A stretch of 64,000 bases of DNA from Pleurodeles waltl (GCF_031143425.1 NC_090441.1:218856928-218920927); one strand, 5' to 3'; shown: positions 21,333-34,603, counted from the first letter of the stretch. A program made the numbers and translations. The notes: generated by a model not told the origin, from the letters alone.

Positions 21333-22376
21333 GTAGATGGAGTGGTCTTGTCAGACACCTTCTCAGGGCAACAGCAGACTGATTGCAGGCAAGTCCTCAA
21401 CCAGTATACTGGGCTATTTTCTCTGACCCCTGGGAAGACAAACTGGTGTACCCATGATGTGGACAGTGGTGACAGCCTGCATGTCAAGAACAAAATATAC
21501 AGACAGTCTGACCATGTCAGAGAAAGCATAGAAGCTGAAGTCAAGAAAATGTTGGATTTGGGAGTCATTGAACCCTCATAGAGGCCCTGGGCTAGCCCAG
21601 TAGTGTTAGTCCCCAAGCCTCGCTCAAGGGGTGACAAGAAAGAAATGAGGTTTTGTGTGGACTACTAGGGCCTCAACTCAGTGACCAAGACAGATGCACA
21701 CCCAGTCCTAAGAACTGATGAGCTCATTGACCATTAGGGGCAGCCAAGTACCTGTGTACTTTTGATTTAACCTCAGGGTACTGACAGATTGGTCTGACCC
21801 CAGAAGCAAAAGAGAGGTCAGCATTTTCTACTCCTAGTGGGCATTATCAATTCACTGTTATGCCCTTTGGACTAAGGAATGCACCTGCTCCTTCCAGAGG
21901 TTGGTGAACCAAGTCCTTGCTGGACTGGAAACTTTTAGTGCAGCTTACTAAATGACATAGCTGTCTATAGTTCCCTCTTGCAGAATCACCTGATCCACTT
22001 TGGAAAGGTCCTTGAGGCTCTGCAAAAGGCAGGCCTCACTATCAAGGTCAGTAAGTGCCAGATAGGGCAGGGAAAAGTTGTGTACTTGGGCCACCTGGTT
22101 GGTGGAGGCCAAGTGCAACCACTCCAACCCAAGATTCAGACTATTCTGGCATGGGAAGCTCCCACAACCCGAACACAAGTCAGGGCATCCCTTGGCTTAA
22201 CTGGATATTACAGGAGTTTTGTGAAGGACTATGGTCATTGAACCCTCAGAGAGCCTCTGGGCTAGCCCAGTAATGTTAGTCTCCAAGTCTCGTCCCAGGG
22301 GTGACAAGAAAGTAATGGTGTTTTCTGTGGACTACAAGGGCATCAACTCAGTAACCACCCAGTCCCTAGAGCTGAT
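21333..22376 (+). pseudogene. Decayed RT of a plus-strand Gmr1-like copy, rearranged
   Basis: Plus-strand relic of the same pol type. Visible pieces are NKIYRQSDHVRESIE, FCVDY, GLTIKVSKCQIGQGKVVYLG and LTGYYRSFVKDYG, broken by many stops and frameshifts. After the LTGYY region (about 22240), an earlier RT piece (SLWASPVMLVSKS, VDYKGINSV) appears a second time in diverged form, giving an out-of-order duplication. It is joined head-on to the truncated LTR at 21332 and cut by an LTR at 22377. It cannot code. Confidence 0.85.
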
Positions 22377-25256
22377 TGTGAGAAAGTAGCCTCATTCTAG
22401 CATGGTTACCCCCATTTTTGGACTGTTTGTCAGTGTGTTTGACTGTGTCACACCAGGACCCCAGTGCTTATGATTTTTTGATTGTTTGTCATTTTGCTTG
22501 ACTGTGTCACTGGGACCCTGAGAACAAGGAACCCCGTGCGTATGCTCTCTCCCCTTTAAATTTGATTGTTGGATACTGTTAACACATAATTGGTATACTG
22601 GTACCCCCTTATAAGTCTCTAGTATATGGTAGACAGGTACCCAGGGCATTGGGGTTCCAGGGGATCCCTATGGGCTGCAGCATTACTTTTACCACCCATA
22701 GGGAGCCCATGCAAAGGATTCTACAGGACTGCCATTGCACCCATTGTGAAATGGTGCATGCATCCTTTCACAGCCATTTACACTGCACCAGGTCACTTAT
22801 AAGTCACCCATATACCAGGCCTTCCAACCCTGAAGGCTGGGTGCAGAGTACCTGTGTGTGAGGGCACCCCTGCACTAGCAGATGTGCCCCTACGTCATCC
22901 AGGACCATTTTCCCGAACTTCGTGAGTGCTGGGACGCCATTTAACACGTGCACTGGACACAGATCAATACCTATGTCCAGCTTCACAATGGTAACTCTGA
23001 ATATGGCCATGTAAGGTGTATACAACATCTTGGAATTATACCCCAATCCTGATTCTAACATTGTTTGTATAATTCCATGCACTCTGGGGGCTCCACAGTG
23101 GTCCCGCAGTTCTGCCATACCAGTCTTCTGAGGTTTTCCAGGCAGCCCTAGCTTCTTCCACCTCACAGATAGGTTTCTGCCCTCCTGTTGCTCAAGTAGC
23201 TCGAACCCAGGAGGGCAGAACAAAACAATTCCTTTGGGAGAGGGGTGTTACCCCCTCTCCCTTTGGAACTAGGTGTTACAGGCATGGAGGGGTAGCCTCC
23301 CAGAGCCTCTGGAAATGCTTTGAAGGGCACAGATGGTGCCCTCCTTGCATAATCCAGTCTACACCAGTTCAGGGGCCTCCAGTCCCTCCTCTGGCATGAA
23401 ACTGGACAAAGGAAAGGAGAGTGACCACTCCCCTGTCCATCACCACCCCAGGGGTGGTGCCCAGAGCTCCTCCAGTGTTCCTGGGTTTTGCCATCTTGGA
23501 TTCCAAGATGGTGGGGCACTCTGGGAGCATCTGAGTGGCCAGCGTCAGCAGGTGACATCAGATCCCTCCCCTTTCAGGGCTATTTAGGGTCTCTCCTCTG
23601 GGTGTTTCCTCGGATTCAGATTGCAAGACTCCAGCAGGAATCCTCTGCATCCTTTACTTCACCTTCACCCGACGAAACTGCATCTGGACCCTCCAGGAAC
23701 TCTACAAACTGCAACAACGAAGCAAAGACGACTTCTGCAACATTGTATCTTCAGCTCCTGCCAGCAACTGCAACTGGTTCTGGGTCGTGCATCCTCCGAG
23801 GACTGCCTGTCTCCAGCCTGCACCAGAAGAATGAAGGAATCTCCCTTGAAGTGGAGTCACTTTCCTGCTTCAGCAGGCACCCCTCTGCAGTGATGACCGG
23901 TGGCTTGGGTCCCCTCTCCTGAAGAAGTGCGTGGATCCAGCAACACAGGTGGTGGACTGAAGTGGTCCCAATGGTCCTGACGTCCTACTGTCCAACTTTG
24001 GTGGAGGTAAGAGCTTGCCTCCCCACGCAAGACAGTACCCCCTTGCACCGTGTGTTTTGCAGTGGCCAAGGCTTGTTGGCATCCTTCCACGAAGTTCTTC
24101 ATGCACCGTGCAGCTCAGGCCCCCAGCACTCTATCCTGTGATGCACAGCTTCCTAAGTGGTTCTCCGGCGACGTGGGATGCCTTTGTGTAGTGCTGCGTG
24201 GGCCTCCTTTTGCACTTTCTTTGTCCCCATGCTGTGGGACTCCTGTGTGCACAGCCTGGTCTTCTGAGGGCTCTCTGATTTGCTGAGAGCCCCCTCTGAC
24301 TCCCCCTCCTGGGTAGAGTCCACCAGGTCCCTCCTGGTCCAGGGCAGAGCAATTTTCCGCTAACCACAAGCTTTGCGTGTGCCAAGGTTTGTTGGCCGAA
24401 TCCAGCAACGCAAACCAGACTGCAATCATCCATCTGGCGTGAGACATCATCTGCACCAATCAGGAAGCCGCATCTGTCTTCTTGAGTGCAGTACTGACTG
24501 TTCTTCTTCATTGGTGGTTCTTCTTTTCAACCTTCATCCGGGTTAGCAGGGGCTCCTGTTCTCCCTGGACTCTTCAGTGCTTCTTGGACTTGGTCCCCTT
24601 CTTCCACAGGTCTTCACGTCCAGGAATCCATTGTTGGTCTCTTGCAGTCTCTTCTAGTTCTTGCAAAATCTTCTATCACTTGTTCTTGTGTTTTCTAGGA
24701 AGCGTTCTGTGATTTACTCCTGCTTTCCTGGGCTCTGGGGTGGTTTCTATTACTTACCTTTGGTGTTTTTAAAAACACGCCCAGCACCCCTCTACACACT
24801 ACACTTGCCTAGGGGGGAAACCGACTTTCGCATTCTACTATTTTAGTATATGGTTTGTGTTCCACCAGGCCCATTTCTAACTATTGTGATTTTCACTAGT
24901 TACACTGTTTTCTCACTGTGTTTACAGCTATTACTGCATTCTAGTCTATATACTGTGTATATTACTTACCTCCTAAGGGAGTTTAGTCTCTAAGGTATTT
25001 TTGGCATTGTGTCACCAAAATAAAGTACCCTTATTTTAGTAGCACTCAGTTTTTTCTTTCATGTGTGTAAGTACTGTGTGACAACAGTGCTATTGCATGA
25101 GCTTTGCATGACTCCTAGTTAGGCCTTGGCTGCTCAGCTACAGCTTCCCCTAGACAGTCTGGCTTCTAGACACTGACTACATTTCACTAATAAGGGACAA
25201 CTGGACCTGGTGTAAGTACCTTTGGTACCCACTACAAACCAGGCCAGCCTCCTACA
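22377..25256 (+). repeat. LTR-A, full length, inside plus-strand pol
   Basis: Runs from TGTGAGAAAGTAGCC at 22377 to CCTCCTACA at 25256 (2,880 bp) and contains AATAAAGTACC near 25018. The flanks (CTGAT and AACTG) do not match. Pol on the right starts later than pol on the left stops, so sequence was lost at the site. The LTR is more diverged from 2565-5557 than the minus-strand copies are. Confidence 0.88.
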
Positions 25257-25831
25257 AACTGGATATTACAGGAGGTTTGCGAAGGACTATGGCACCATAG
25301 TTGCCCCCTCACAGAGCTTACCTCCAAGAAAATGCTCATGTATATCAACTGGACAGTGAGTTGTCAAAAGGTCTTTGACACTCTGAACAAAGCCATGAGC
25401 TCTAGTCCAGTTCTACACGTACCAGACTACTCCAGGGAATTCACAGTCCAGACAGATGCTTCAGAAATTGGGATAGGATTGGTGCTTTCCCAAAGGAATG
25501 ATGATGGACATGACCGGTCAGTTGCTTTTATTAGCAAAAAGCTACTCCCTAGGGAATAAAAATAGAGAGAGGGAAGACTTTGCTGTAGTTTGGGTCCTGA
25601 AGAAGTTGAGGCCATGCTTGTTCGGCTCTCACTTCACTGTTCAGACTGACCACAGGCCTCTCAGATGGCTACAACAAATTAACGGTGAGAACCCCAAACT
25701 ACTTAGGTGGTCAATTTCCCTATAGGGACACAGGGACACAGACCTGGGACTGCCCATGCTAATGCAGATGGCCTCTCCAGGTTCTTCCACTTAGAAGATG
25801 AAGACTCACTAGGGAAAGGGTAGTCTCATCC
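25257..25831 (+). pseudogene. RNase H of plus-strand Gmr1-like copy (broken)
   Basis: Plus-strand continuation of pol: LTGYYRRF at the join, EFTVQTDASEIGIG (first catalytic Asp), EDFAVVWVLKKL, FTVQTDHRPLRW, and a C terminus matching the other copies (NADGLSRFFHLEDEDS). There are frameshifts near 25320, 25557 and 25725. RNase H is again the last domain before repeat sequence, which supports the Gmr1 order. Confidence 0.85.
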
Positions 25832-28800
25832 TCTTTCAAGAGGAGGCCTCTTTTTGCATGGTTTGCCCCCTACTTTTTGCCTGATGTTGGTGTCCTAGAC
25901 GTTGTAGTGCCCAGGGCCTCTGCTAACCATGTTCCCTGGGCCAGAGCTCTTTCCCTAAATCTGATGCTTGGCACAATTGGATTTACTCTTAAATATAACT
26001 GTAAGTCCCTAGTAAATGGGTACCCCTGTACCCAGGGCATGGGATATTAGGGGTAGGCCCCTGAGGGCAGCATCCCTGATTGTGCCACCCTCTAAGGCCC
26101 TGCACCCAGATGCACCCAGCACTGCCATTGCAGGCTAGGTGTTCTGGGGCAAACCTAAAAAGACCAATTCAACATGGCACACTCCCTGTGTGCCCTGTCC
26201 ACCCTCCACTGCATATGTTATGGGTAAGTCACCCCTCTAGCAAGCCTTCCAGCCCTAATCAGGATGCATCATCCCATGGCACTCATTACGAGTTCCGCCA
26301 TCAGGCCACCTGCGCGGCCTGAACACCACCGGCCCTAAAAGGAGTTAATCGAAGGGCCGGCGGGCAGAAAGAGCATTTCCACCTGCCAGCTCTGCGGTGA
26401 ATAGGGCGTTAACATTGACTCCGGCTCCTAATGGAGCTGGCGCCAATGTGGCGGTGCGGCGGGTGCCACTGCCTGTAATCCGGGCATGGGAAAGCGCGAC
26501 AGGGCTGTCCATGGGGCCCCCTGCACCCTCTTTCTGCCACCCTTTGCATGGTGGGGCTACTGCCATGCAAAGGCTGGTGGAATGGGGACTCATAATTCCC
26601 ATGGCAGTGATGCAAGCAGTGCAAACTGTCGGTGTCGGCGGTCCGACTGTGGCGGTGTAATGTCGGAGTCGGACTGCCACTTTGGCGGCAGTCCGACCGT
26701 GACCCTGGCGGTCTAGTGACCACCAGGGTCATAATGGGGGCCTATATGTGAGGGCATAGCTGCATGAGCAGTATGCCCCCACTGTGTCCTTGCCAAACTT
26801 GGGACATAGTGAGTGAAAAGAGCAGCCATTTTTAAGTACATGTACATGAGTTCCCCAGCTACATGATGGCCACTCTGGTATCAAACAACTCAGGATGATG
26901 AATCCAAACTGGTACCAGTATTGGATTTATCCCTAAATGTACCCAGGGGTCACCTTTGAGGTGCCCCCTGCAAAAGCTAACCTAACTTATATGGTTGCTG
27001 ACTGATTCCATCCAGCATGCCACCTCTAGACAGCCAATACACAAAGCTTGGAGGAGAGCCCTGTCTCTCTGGTTTGTGAGACAACGTCCTTCCTGGGTGG
27101 AGGTGCTAACACCTGTTCCCTCAGGAATGTGCATTCCCCTGGTGGTGACCTTCAAAGGGCTACTGCCTTTGAAACCAGAGCCCCCAGGCCTGCTGCTAGC
27201 AGCAGATGGCTTCCCCCTTTGCCAACCCCCATTTTTGGCTGGAGCAAAGGCGAGAAACCACACAAAGAAGGCGAGAAACCACACAAAGGGTAGGAGGAGG
27301 AGTCTCACTGAGCATGCACCATCCCCAGGGGTTTGCAGGCTAAGTGGACCCTCCATTTCAATTTCCTCCATGTTGGATGGTAGTAAAATATCCAATGAGG
27401 TTTAGGGTAATGACCCTTCCCACAGGAAGTGGTCACCATAGTGGGTGTAGCCACCCAAGGGTAAGTGTCCCATTGGACACTGCCAGGTTCCTCCTAAAAT
27501 GCCAACTAAATTCAGTATTTAGTGGGCTCCCTTAGACCAAGAAATCGGATTGATCAGGAAGAAAAAAAGACAGCGCAAAAGAACCCGTCAGGACGAGAAC
27601 AGAGCACCTGCTGCACCAGAAGAGGCTCCAAGACCCCTGCTTGCTGCACCGGAGACCTGACAATCGCCGCTGTGGAGGAGATGACCACTGGAGCAACCTC
27701 AAAAGACCCAGAGGACCTCCAGGCTTTGCAAATAGCCCCAGATCTCCCTCCTGATTGGAGACACCACTCACGAAACCAAAGAAACCTGCAAAGAACCAGC
27801 AAACTGGTGAGGGTCACTTTACCGACTGGACAATATCTCCACAACGAGAAGTCACAGCCAGATCCGACAACACACCAATGACAGCCTATATGAGTCTTAC
27901 AAGTGTACCAATGTTTGTGGCACTGCACCCTCCCATGGTTGACTTGCGTCTATACCCAGGTACTGATCAGTGCACATCGGACAAAGGCAAAAACAGCTCA
28001 CCCAGAGCTGCAACTGGACCAGGGGAAATCCCCAGTTGAAGGACTTCAGGAACACCTAGGACCTCCCACCAGAGCACCCTCATCATCCTGCAAGGCTCCC
28101 GGAAGAAGACTTACCTCCAGCTCCAAAGGGTTCCATTTTGCATAGCCTCCAAGACCTCTAATTCGCCCTGCATCCGGCTGCCCGGAGCCCTGCATTGTGG
28201 AAACAGCTGTGTGCCACGGATCCCTGACCCCTTGCGACCTCAAGAGCCCAAGGGGACCCTGGAGCACAACCTTTGAATCGGCAAACCGCCTCCTTTTCCA
28301 GGTGGGCCCTCCAAGTGGCCCTGTACCTGTGCCAAGAGACATTCCAGCTCTGCTACCGCTGGAACCGAGAGCTGCCTGAGGCGCTCCAGCTGGCACAGTG
28401 TGCCCACCATCCTCATCGACTATCCTGCAAAAAAAGAGACTGGTAACTCACCTGTGTGATTTTATATGCATTTTTATAGGTGGCCTTCCATTGATTCCTA
28501 TGGTGCGCAATTACGCAGAGAAAGACTAACTTTATTAAAACTTTGAAAAATCATAACTCAAAAAGTACTTAACGTATCTTAACCATTTTGGTCTTAAAAA
28601 TTATATAAAAGTCTGAAGTATTGTTATAAATTCTGGTCTTGAGTTATTCATTGAGTGTGTGTGGTGCATGATTGATATTGTGAGTACAACAAATGCTTAG
28701 CACATCTTCTGGATTAGCATAACTACTCAACCAGCTACCTCAAAAATTGGAGCATTAGGTGATCTGATTTTTACCTCTTGAAACCAACATGTGGTTGCCT

Positions 28801-28858
28801 GGACACCCCTGCACAGTGTGCCTAGCTTTGTACACTACATAGAGGGTCAGCCTCCTAC
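25832..28858 (+). repeat. LTR-like repeat (LTR-D), about 3 kb
   Basis: Starts a few bases after the RNase H stop and purine-rich GGGAAAGGG, and ends CAGCCTCCTACA at 28858. That position and ending suit the 3' LTR of the plus-strand element, but the body differs from LTR-A (GGCCTCTTTTTGCATGG near the start). It contains a GC-rich MITE at 26278-26742. Short ORFs at 26.4-28.4 kb overlap on both strands without motifs and are not called. Left boundary is approximate. Confidence 0.6.
26278..26742. mobile_element. GC-rich MITE, Harbinger-type ends
   Basis: Ends are imperfect inverted repeats: GGCACTCATTACGA on the left, and GGTCATAATGGGGGCC on the right (reverse complement GGCCCCCATTATGACC). The interior is rich in CGG/CCG and carries the inverted words CCGCCA and TGGCGG. 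It resembles the element at 50318-50878 in composition and layout. Flanks CAT and TAT are only an approximate 3-bp duplication. There is no coding capacity. Confidence 0.55.
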
Positions 28859-29254
28859 AATATGCATTTTTAAATGTGACTGCCCATTGATCCCTACTGT
28901 GTGTAGTTACGCACGGAAAGACTACATTTATTAAAACTTGAAACATTCATAACATTAAAAGTACTTACTAAATTTTAACAATCTTGGCCTTAAAATGCAT
29001 GTAAATATCTGAAGTATTTTTGTAAATTCTGGTCTTGAGTTATTCTTGAGTGTGTGTGGTGCATGATTGATACTCTGAATACAACAAATGCTTTGCACTT
29101 CACCAAGATTGGCCTAATTGCTCAACCAAGCTACTGCAAAGATTAGAGCAATAGGTGATCTAGTTTTTGCCTCTGGAAACCAACGTGTGGTTGCCTGGAC
29201 CCCCTGCACAGTGTGCCGAGGTTTGCACATTAAATAGAGGGCCAGCCTCCTACA
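28859..29254 (+). repeat. Tandem second copy of the LTR-D tail
   Basis: About 395 bp repeating the last part of the preceding element in diverged form: TATGCATTTTTA at the start, TTACGCA...GAAAGACTA, TTATTAAAACTT, then GGGCCAGCCTCCTACA at 29254, parallel to 28462-28858. It is a tail duplication or the remnant of a second insertion. The minisatellite begins directly after it. Confidence 0.75.
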
Positions 29255-32200
29255 CCTTATAGCTCCTGTTTCACCCATGGCCAACCTTAATGAAGGCTAT
29301 CTTGTACCTTATGCCAGCTGTTCCATCCATTACGCTCCCTGAGGAGGGCTATCTGTTACCTAATGCTGCTTGTTCCATCCGTGACCACCCATTGAAAAGG
29401 GCTACCTGGTACAATATGCCATCTGTTTGTCCTGTGACCCAGTCTGAGGAGGAATATTCTGTACCTTATGCCACCTGTTCCACCAGTGACCCCTCAAAAG
29501 AGGACTATTTTGCACCTTATGTCAACTGTTACACCTGTGACCCACCCTGAGGTAGGCTACCTGGTACCTAATGCCAGCCTTTCCACCTGTGACTCATCCT
29601 GAGGAGGACTACCTGGTACCTAATGTCACATGTACCACCCTTGACCCACCCTTAGAAAGTGTACATGGTTCCTTATGCCACCTGTTCCACCTGTAACCCT
29701 TCCTGAGGAGGGCCACCTGTTCCAACCATGACCCACCCTGATGAGCAATAGCTTGTACCGTATGCCTCCTATTTCATCCATGACCAATCTTGATGAGGGC
29801 TTTCTTGTACCTCATGCTAGCTGTTCCACCTGTGATCCCCCTGAGGAGAGCTAGCTGATCCTTTATGTCACAATTCCTACCTTTAACTCACCATGAGGAG
29901 GACTACCTGGTACCTTGTCCTACCTGTTCAACCTGTGACCCCCTTGAGGAGGACTATGTGGTACCTTATGTCAGCTGTTCCACCTGTGACCCCCTAAGGA
30001 GGACTATGTGGTGCCTTATGCCAGCTGTTCTAAGCGTGACCTCCCTGAAGAGGACCACCTAGTACCCTATGCCACCTGTTCCACCTGTGACCCACCCTGA
30101 AGAGGACTGTATTATGCCTAAGTGACATATGTCATCTGTTTTACCTGAAACCAATGACCCACCAATAGAGGACAAAAGTGTACTTTATTTCAAATGTTCC
30201 ACCTGTGACCCATCCTGAAGAAGACTATCTTAAACCTTATGAGGTATGTCAACTGTTCCACAGGTGATTAACTTCCCCACTCTGCAGAAGACTATCTTCT
30301 ACCTTATGATACATTTGACACTCCAAAGAGAAGTATCTTCTATCCTATGGCACACCTCAGTTGTTGCTCTTATGTCTCACAGACCCCCTCTGATGATGAC
30401 TGTGTTCTAGTTAATGCTGTTTGTCAGCCTTTCCACCCATGACTCACGGACCCAGCCTGAAGAGAGCTATCTCCTGCATATGATGTATGCCATCTGTTCC
30501 AGCCGTGATTCAATGACCCACCTTGCAGAGAGCTATCTCCTGTCTTATGATGTATGACATCTGTTCCACTTGTCACACACTGGCCCACCCTGAGGAGGGC
30601 TATCTCCTGCGTATGATGTATGCCATCTTTTCCCCTCGTGACTCACTGACCCACCATGAAGAGAGCTAAATCCTGCCTTATGGTGTTTGCCATCTGTTCT
30701 ACCCATTACAAACTGACCAACCCTGAAGAGAGCTATCTTGTGTCTTATGATGTATGCCATCTGTTACACTTGTGACTCACTGACCTACCCTGAAGAGAGC
30801 TATCTCCTGCCTTATTATGTATGCCATCTGTTCCACTTGTGACTCACTGACACACTCTGAAGAGAGCTATCTCCTGCCTTATTATGTATGCCATCTGTTC
30901 CACTTGTGACTCACTGACGCATTCTGAAGAGAGCCATCTCCTGCCTTATGGTGTATGCCATCTGTTCCACTTGTTACTCACTGATACAACCTGAAGAGAA
31001 CTATCTCCTGCCTTGTGATGTATGCTATCTGTTACACCCGTGATTCACTGACCCCCCCTGAAGAGGGCTATCTCCTGCGTATGATGTGTGCCCTCTGTTA
31101 CACTTGTGACTCACTGACCCACCCTGAAGAGAGCTATCTCCTACCTTATGACGTATGCCATCTGTCCCTCTTGTGACTCACTGACCCACCCTGAAGAGGG
31201 CTATCTCCTGTGTATGATGTATGCCATCTGTCCCTCTTGTGACAAACTGACCCACCATGAAGAGAGCTATCTCGTGTCTTATGATGTGTGCCCTCTGTTA
31301 CACTTGTGACTCACTGACCCACCCTGAAGAGAGCCATCTCCTGCCTTATTATATATTCCATCTGTTCCACTTGTGAGTCACTGACCCCCCGAAGAGAGCC
31401 ATCTCCTGCCTTATGGTGTATGCCATCTGTTCCACTTGTTACTCACTGACACAAGCTGAAGAGAACTATCTCCTGCCTTGTGATGTATGCTATCTGTTAC
31501 ACCCGTGATTCACTGACCCCCCCTGAAGAGGGCTATCTCCTGCGTATGATGTGTGCCCTCTGTTACACTTGTGACTCACTGACCCACCCTGAAGAGAGCT
31601 ATCTCCTACCTTATGACGTATGCCATCTGTCCCTCTTGTGACTCACTGACCCACCCTGAAGAGGGCTATCTCCTGTGTATGATGTATGCCATCTGTCCCT
31701 CTTGTGACAAACTGACCCACCATGAAGAGAGCTATCTCGTGTCTTATGATGTGTGCCCTCTGTTACACTTGTGACTCACTGACCCACCCTGAAGAGAGCC
31801 ATCTCCTGCCTTATTATATATTCCATCTGTTCCACTTGTGAGTCACTGACCCCCCGAAGAGAGCCATCTCCTGCCTTATGGTGTATGCCATCTGTTCCAC
31901 TTGTTACTCACTGACACAAGCTGAAGAGAACTATCTCCTGCCTTGTGATGTATGCTATCTGTTACACCCGTGATTCACTGACCCACCCTGAAGAGGGCTA
32001 TCTCCTGCGTATGATGTATGCCATCTGTTCCACTTGTGACTCACTGACCCACTCTGAAGAGAGCTATCTCCGACCTTATGATGTATGCCATCTGTCCCTC
32101 TTGTGACTCACTGACCCACCCTGAAGAGAGCTATCTCGTGCCTTATGATGTATGCCATCTGTCCCTCTTGTGACTCACTGACCCACCCTGAAGAAAGCTA

Positions 32201-32550
32201 TCTCGTGCCTTATGATGTGTGCCCTCTGTTACACTTGTGACTCACTGACCCACCCTGAAGAGAGCTATCTCGTGCCTTATGATGTGTGCCCTCTGTTACA
32301 CTTGTGACTCACTGGCCCACCCTGAAGAGAGCTATCTCCTACCTTATGACGTATGCCATCTGTCCCTCTTGTGACTCACTGACCCACCCTAAAGAGGGCT
32401 ATCTCCTGTGTATGATGTATGCCATCTGTCCCTCTTGTGACTCACTGACCCACCCTGAACAGAGCTATCTCGTGCCTTATGATGTATGCCATCTGTTCCA
32501 CTTGTGACTCACTGACCCATGCTGAAGACAGCTATCTCCTGCCTTAAGAT
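29255..32550 (+). repeat. Minisatellite array, 51-bp then 66-67-bp units
   Basis: Tandem array about 3.3 kb long. From 29.26 to about 30.1 kb the unit is near 51 bp (type GAGGAGGACTACCTGGTACC...). After a degenerate stretch it becomes 66-67 bp (type GAAGAGAGCTATCTCCTGCC...), gaining about 15 bp around ACTCACTGACCC. Blocks 30991-31455 and 31456-31920 are each 465 bp (seven units) and look identical, so a higher-order repeat expanded recently or was mis-assembled. Short ORFs follow unit periodicity and break at stops; no gene is called. Confidence 0.93.
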
Positions 32551-33415
32551 GTTCCTCCCACAGTCCTTCCTATAGGGGCAAGGAGTCATGTTTGGCCCTG
32601 TGACACTCAACCCAGTTAGAGAAGTTAGTAGTAACATTATGCCATACTGTCTGTCCTAAAGAACCATGCTGCCACTCAGAAACACTACAGTCACTGCTGA
32701 TTGTGTCACGCGGATGGACACGCAATATGCCCAGCCAAATAGGGCGAGTGTATGTATATGGCCCTGACTGAACCAAGAGAAAAAGTGAGCCCTACACATG
32801 TGTTAACAGAAGCAAGACCAAGGTGGGATTCTGAAGGCACATGTTCTGTTTAGTGCCAGGAAGAAGCCAGGAAGAAGCAAGCGCTAGCCCATGATTGCTG
32901 ACATCATACTCTCGCAGGCACTAGCCTCAAGTCCTGGCTAGGCTGGGCACTGTGCTGGTCACTCCACATGCTGCTGTAGAACACAGCCCTGATGAGAACC
33001 TGGACACTCACCAGCCCCCCTCCTCGCCCCTCTCACCACCCTGCAGGATCTAAAAGAACTGTTCTTGGGGGTAGCTCTGTTCTCTCCCATGCTTTGCTTC
33101 GAAGGTGAGACATAGTTCAATAGATGGCTCGGCTCTGAAAGTTTACATTTTTGTTTTAGTTTCAAGACTGAATTTGTACTTTCCCAAAGTTTCTGTTTCT
33201 TCAGATATATAACCCCTTTGCTTAGGCTTTGTCAGATGACTTCTATAAGAGCCCTTTGTATGAACACATACATTTGTGTTCACTGCCCATGTGTTTTAGG
33301 CTCATGCTCACAGGGTCAGCGCGTCCTCTTCTTGCTTGGTTCTGTGATTCACAGACCATTTTTCTTTTTGTTTATAAACATTGTCAGACTTCACTTAGGA
33401 ATACAAATCTAAGAC
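32551..33415. other. No gene seen
   Basis: Single-copy-looking sequence after the minisatellite. It has no long open frame, no recognised repeat shared with the rest of the window, and no splice-flanked coding similarity that could be seen. Confidence 0.5.
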
Positions 33416-33902
33416 CTCTAGGGGAATATTTAAGAGCCCCTAGCGCCTCCTTGCGCCACATTAACATCATTTGTTTTTACGCTAATGTGGCCCAACGAGG
33501 CCAAAATCACTGCACCACATTTACAAAGTGGTGCAATGCACACATTGTGCCACTTTATAACCCCTTGCGCCACATTATGCCTGCGCTAGCCATAATGTAT
33601 GCAAGGGGGTGTTCCCCCGTTAGGGGGGGCTGAAAAAATGGTGCAAAGAAATCTAAAAGTTTTCTTTGCATCGTTTATTTTGGCATTTTTAACACCTGTC
33701 CAGAGCAGGCGTTAAAAGGGGGCACACCATTGTTTTCAATGGGCCCCTATGTACTGTTCAGGTTTGGCACCAACATTTTGGCGCTCACCCTGAACAGTAC
33801 ATCAATAGTGCACACATGGTGGTGGTAGGGCTGCGCAAGGGACTGCAAGAAAACTGGTGCTACATGTAATGTAGCACCACCTTTCTTAAAACTGGCCCCT
33901 AG
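33416..33902. mobile_element. MITE with CTAGGGG ends
   Basis: Terminal inverted repeats: CTAGGGGAATATTTAAGAG on the left against CTTAAAACTGGCCCCTAG on the right. The interior has many short inverted words (TTGCGCCACATTA, GGTGCTACATGTAATGTAGC) and the CGCC/GGCGC-rich style seen in the element at 63871. There is no coding capacity. Superfamily is uncertain, Harbinger-like at best. Confidence 0.6.
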
Positions 33903-34603
33903 ATGCCAAAAACCCTCTTGTGCCTGATGTAAACATGGCGGCAAACCCACACTTTCTGCTTCCTCAGAAGCATTTGGAGGGCTTGTCTAGATGTGATTGT
34001 TAGTGGCCTCCCCTGTAACAGGTCATCAATTTTTTGGTTTGATGTACTTAGGTACCACTGATGAAAGCAGAAAGCAAGAGGTGCGGCCCCGGGCTGGTGC
34101 CTCGCCTCACCATATGACAGCACAGCATTGAAAGACAGCAAGCACCAGCTGCAGAGCGCAGTGTTCAGGCACAGCGCTGGCAAAAAAACAAAACTCCTGG
34201 GCTCTGTGCAAGATCCTAAAGTACCAAAATATTCAGAAATGACTGGAGAACCTGTGGATCTTTGCCAATAACTATATGTATGTGGTATTTGAACAACATG
34301 AACAGAGCTGAAAAGGCAGCAGTGCGCTGTTCAGGGTCAAAGGCAAAGACAGGGTCAGTGAGTGACAGGACAGGAAGCTGGTTTGTGGAAGGTTAATGCA
34401 GTGTGATGTAGTGTTTTTAAAGGCCTTCAACTCTCCAAAATTGTAGAACTGTAATGTTTGTCCCTCTTTGATAACAAATATTGAAGTTGATATTAATACA
34501 CCTCATGCCTGCTGGGTGTAATATGGGCTTTATTACATTGTTGACTAGTTTTAGCTCTCAATCCAGTTCTGCACTTACAATTCGGCAGATAATGACGCTG
34601 CGG
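33903..34603. other. No gene seen
   Basis: No coding similarity, tandem repeat or known terminus could be recognised. The open frames are short and without motifs. Confidence 0.5.

Noticed and set aside
26345..26732. Several overlapping frames on both strands at 26.3-26.7 kb
   Set aside because: Same reason: GC-rich MITE, no motif.
29255..32550. Regular repeats that could suggest a CRISPR array
   Set aside because: The repeats are contiguous with no unique spacers, and the context is eukaryotic; it is a minisatellite.
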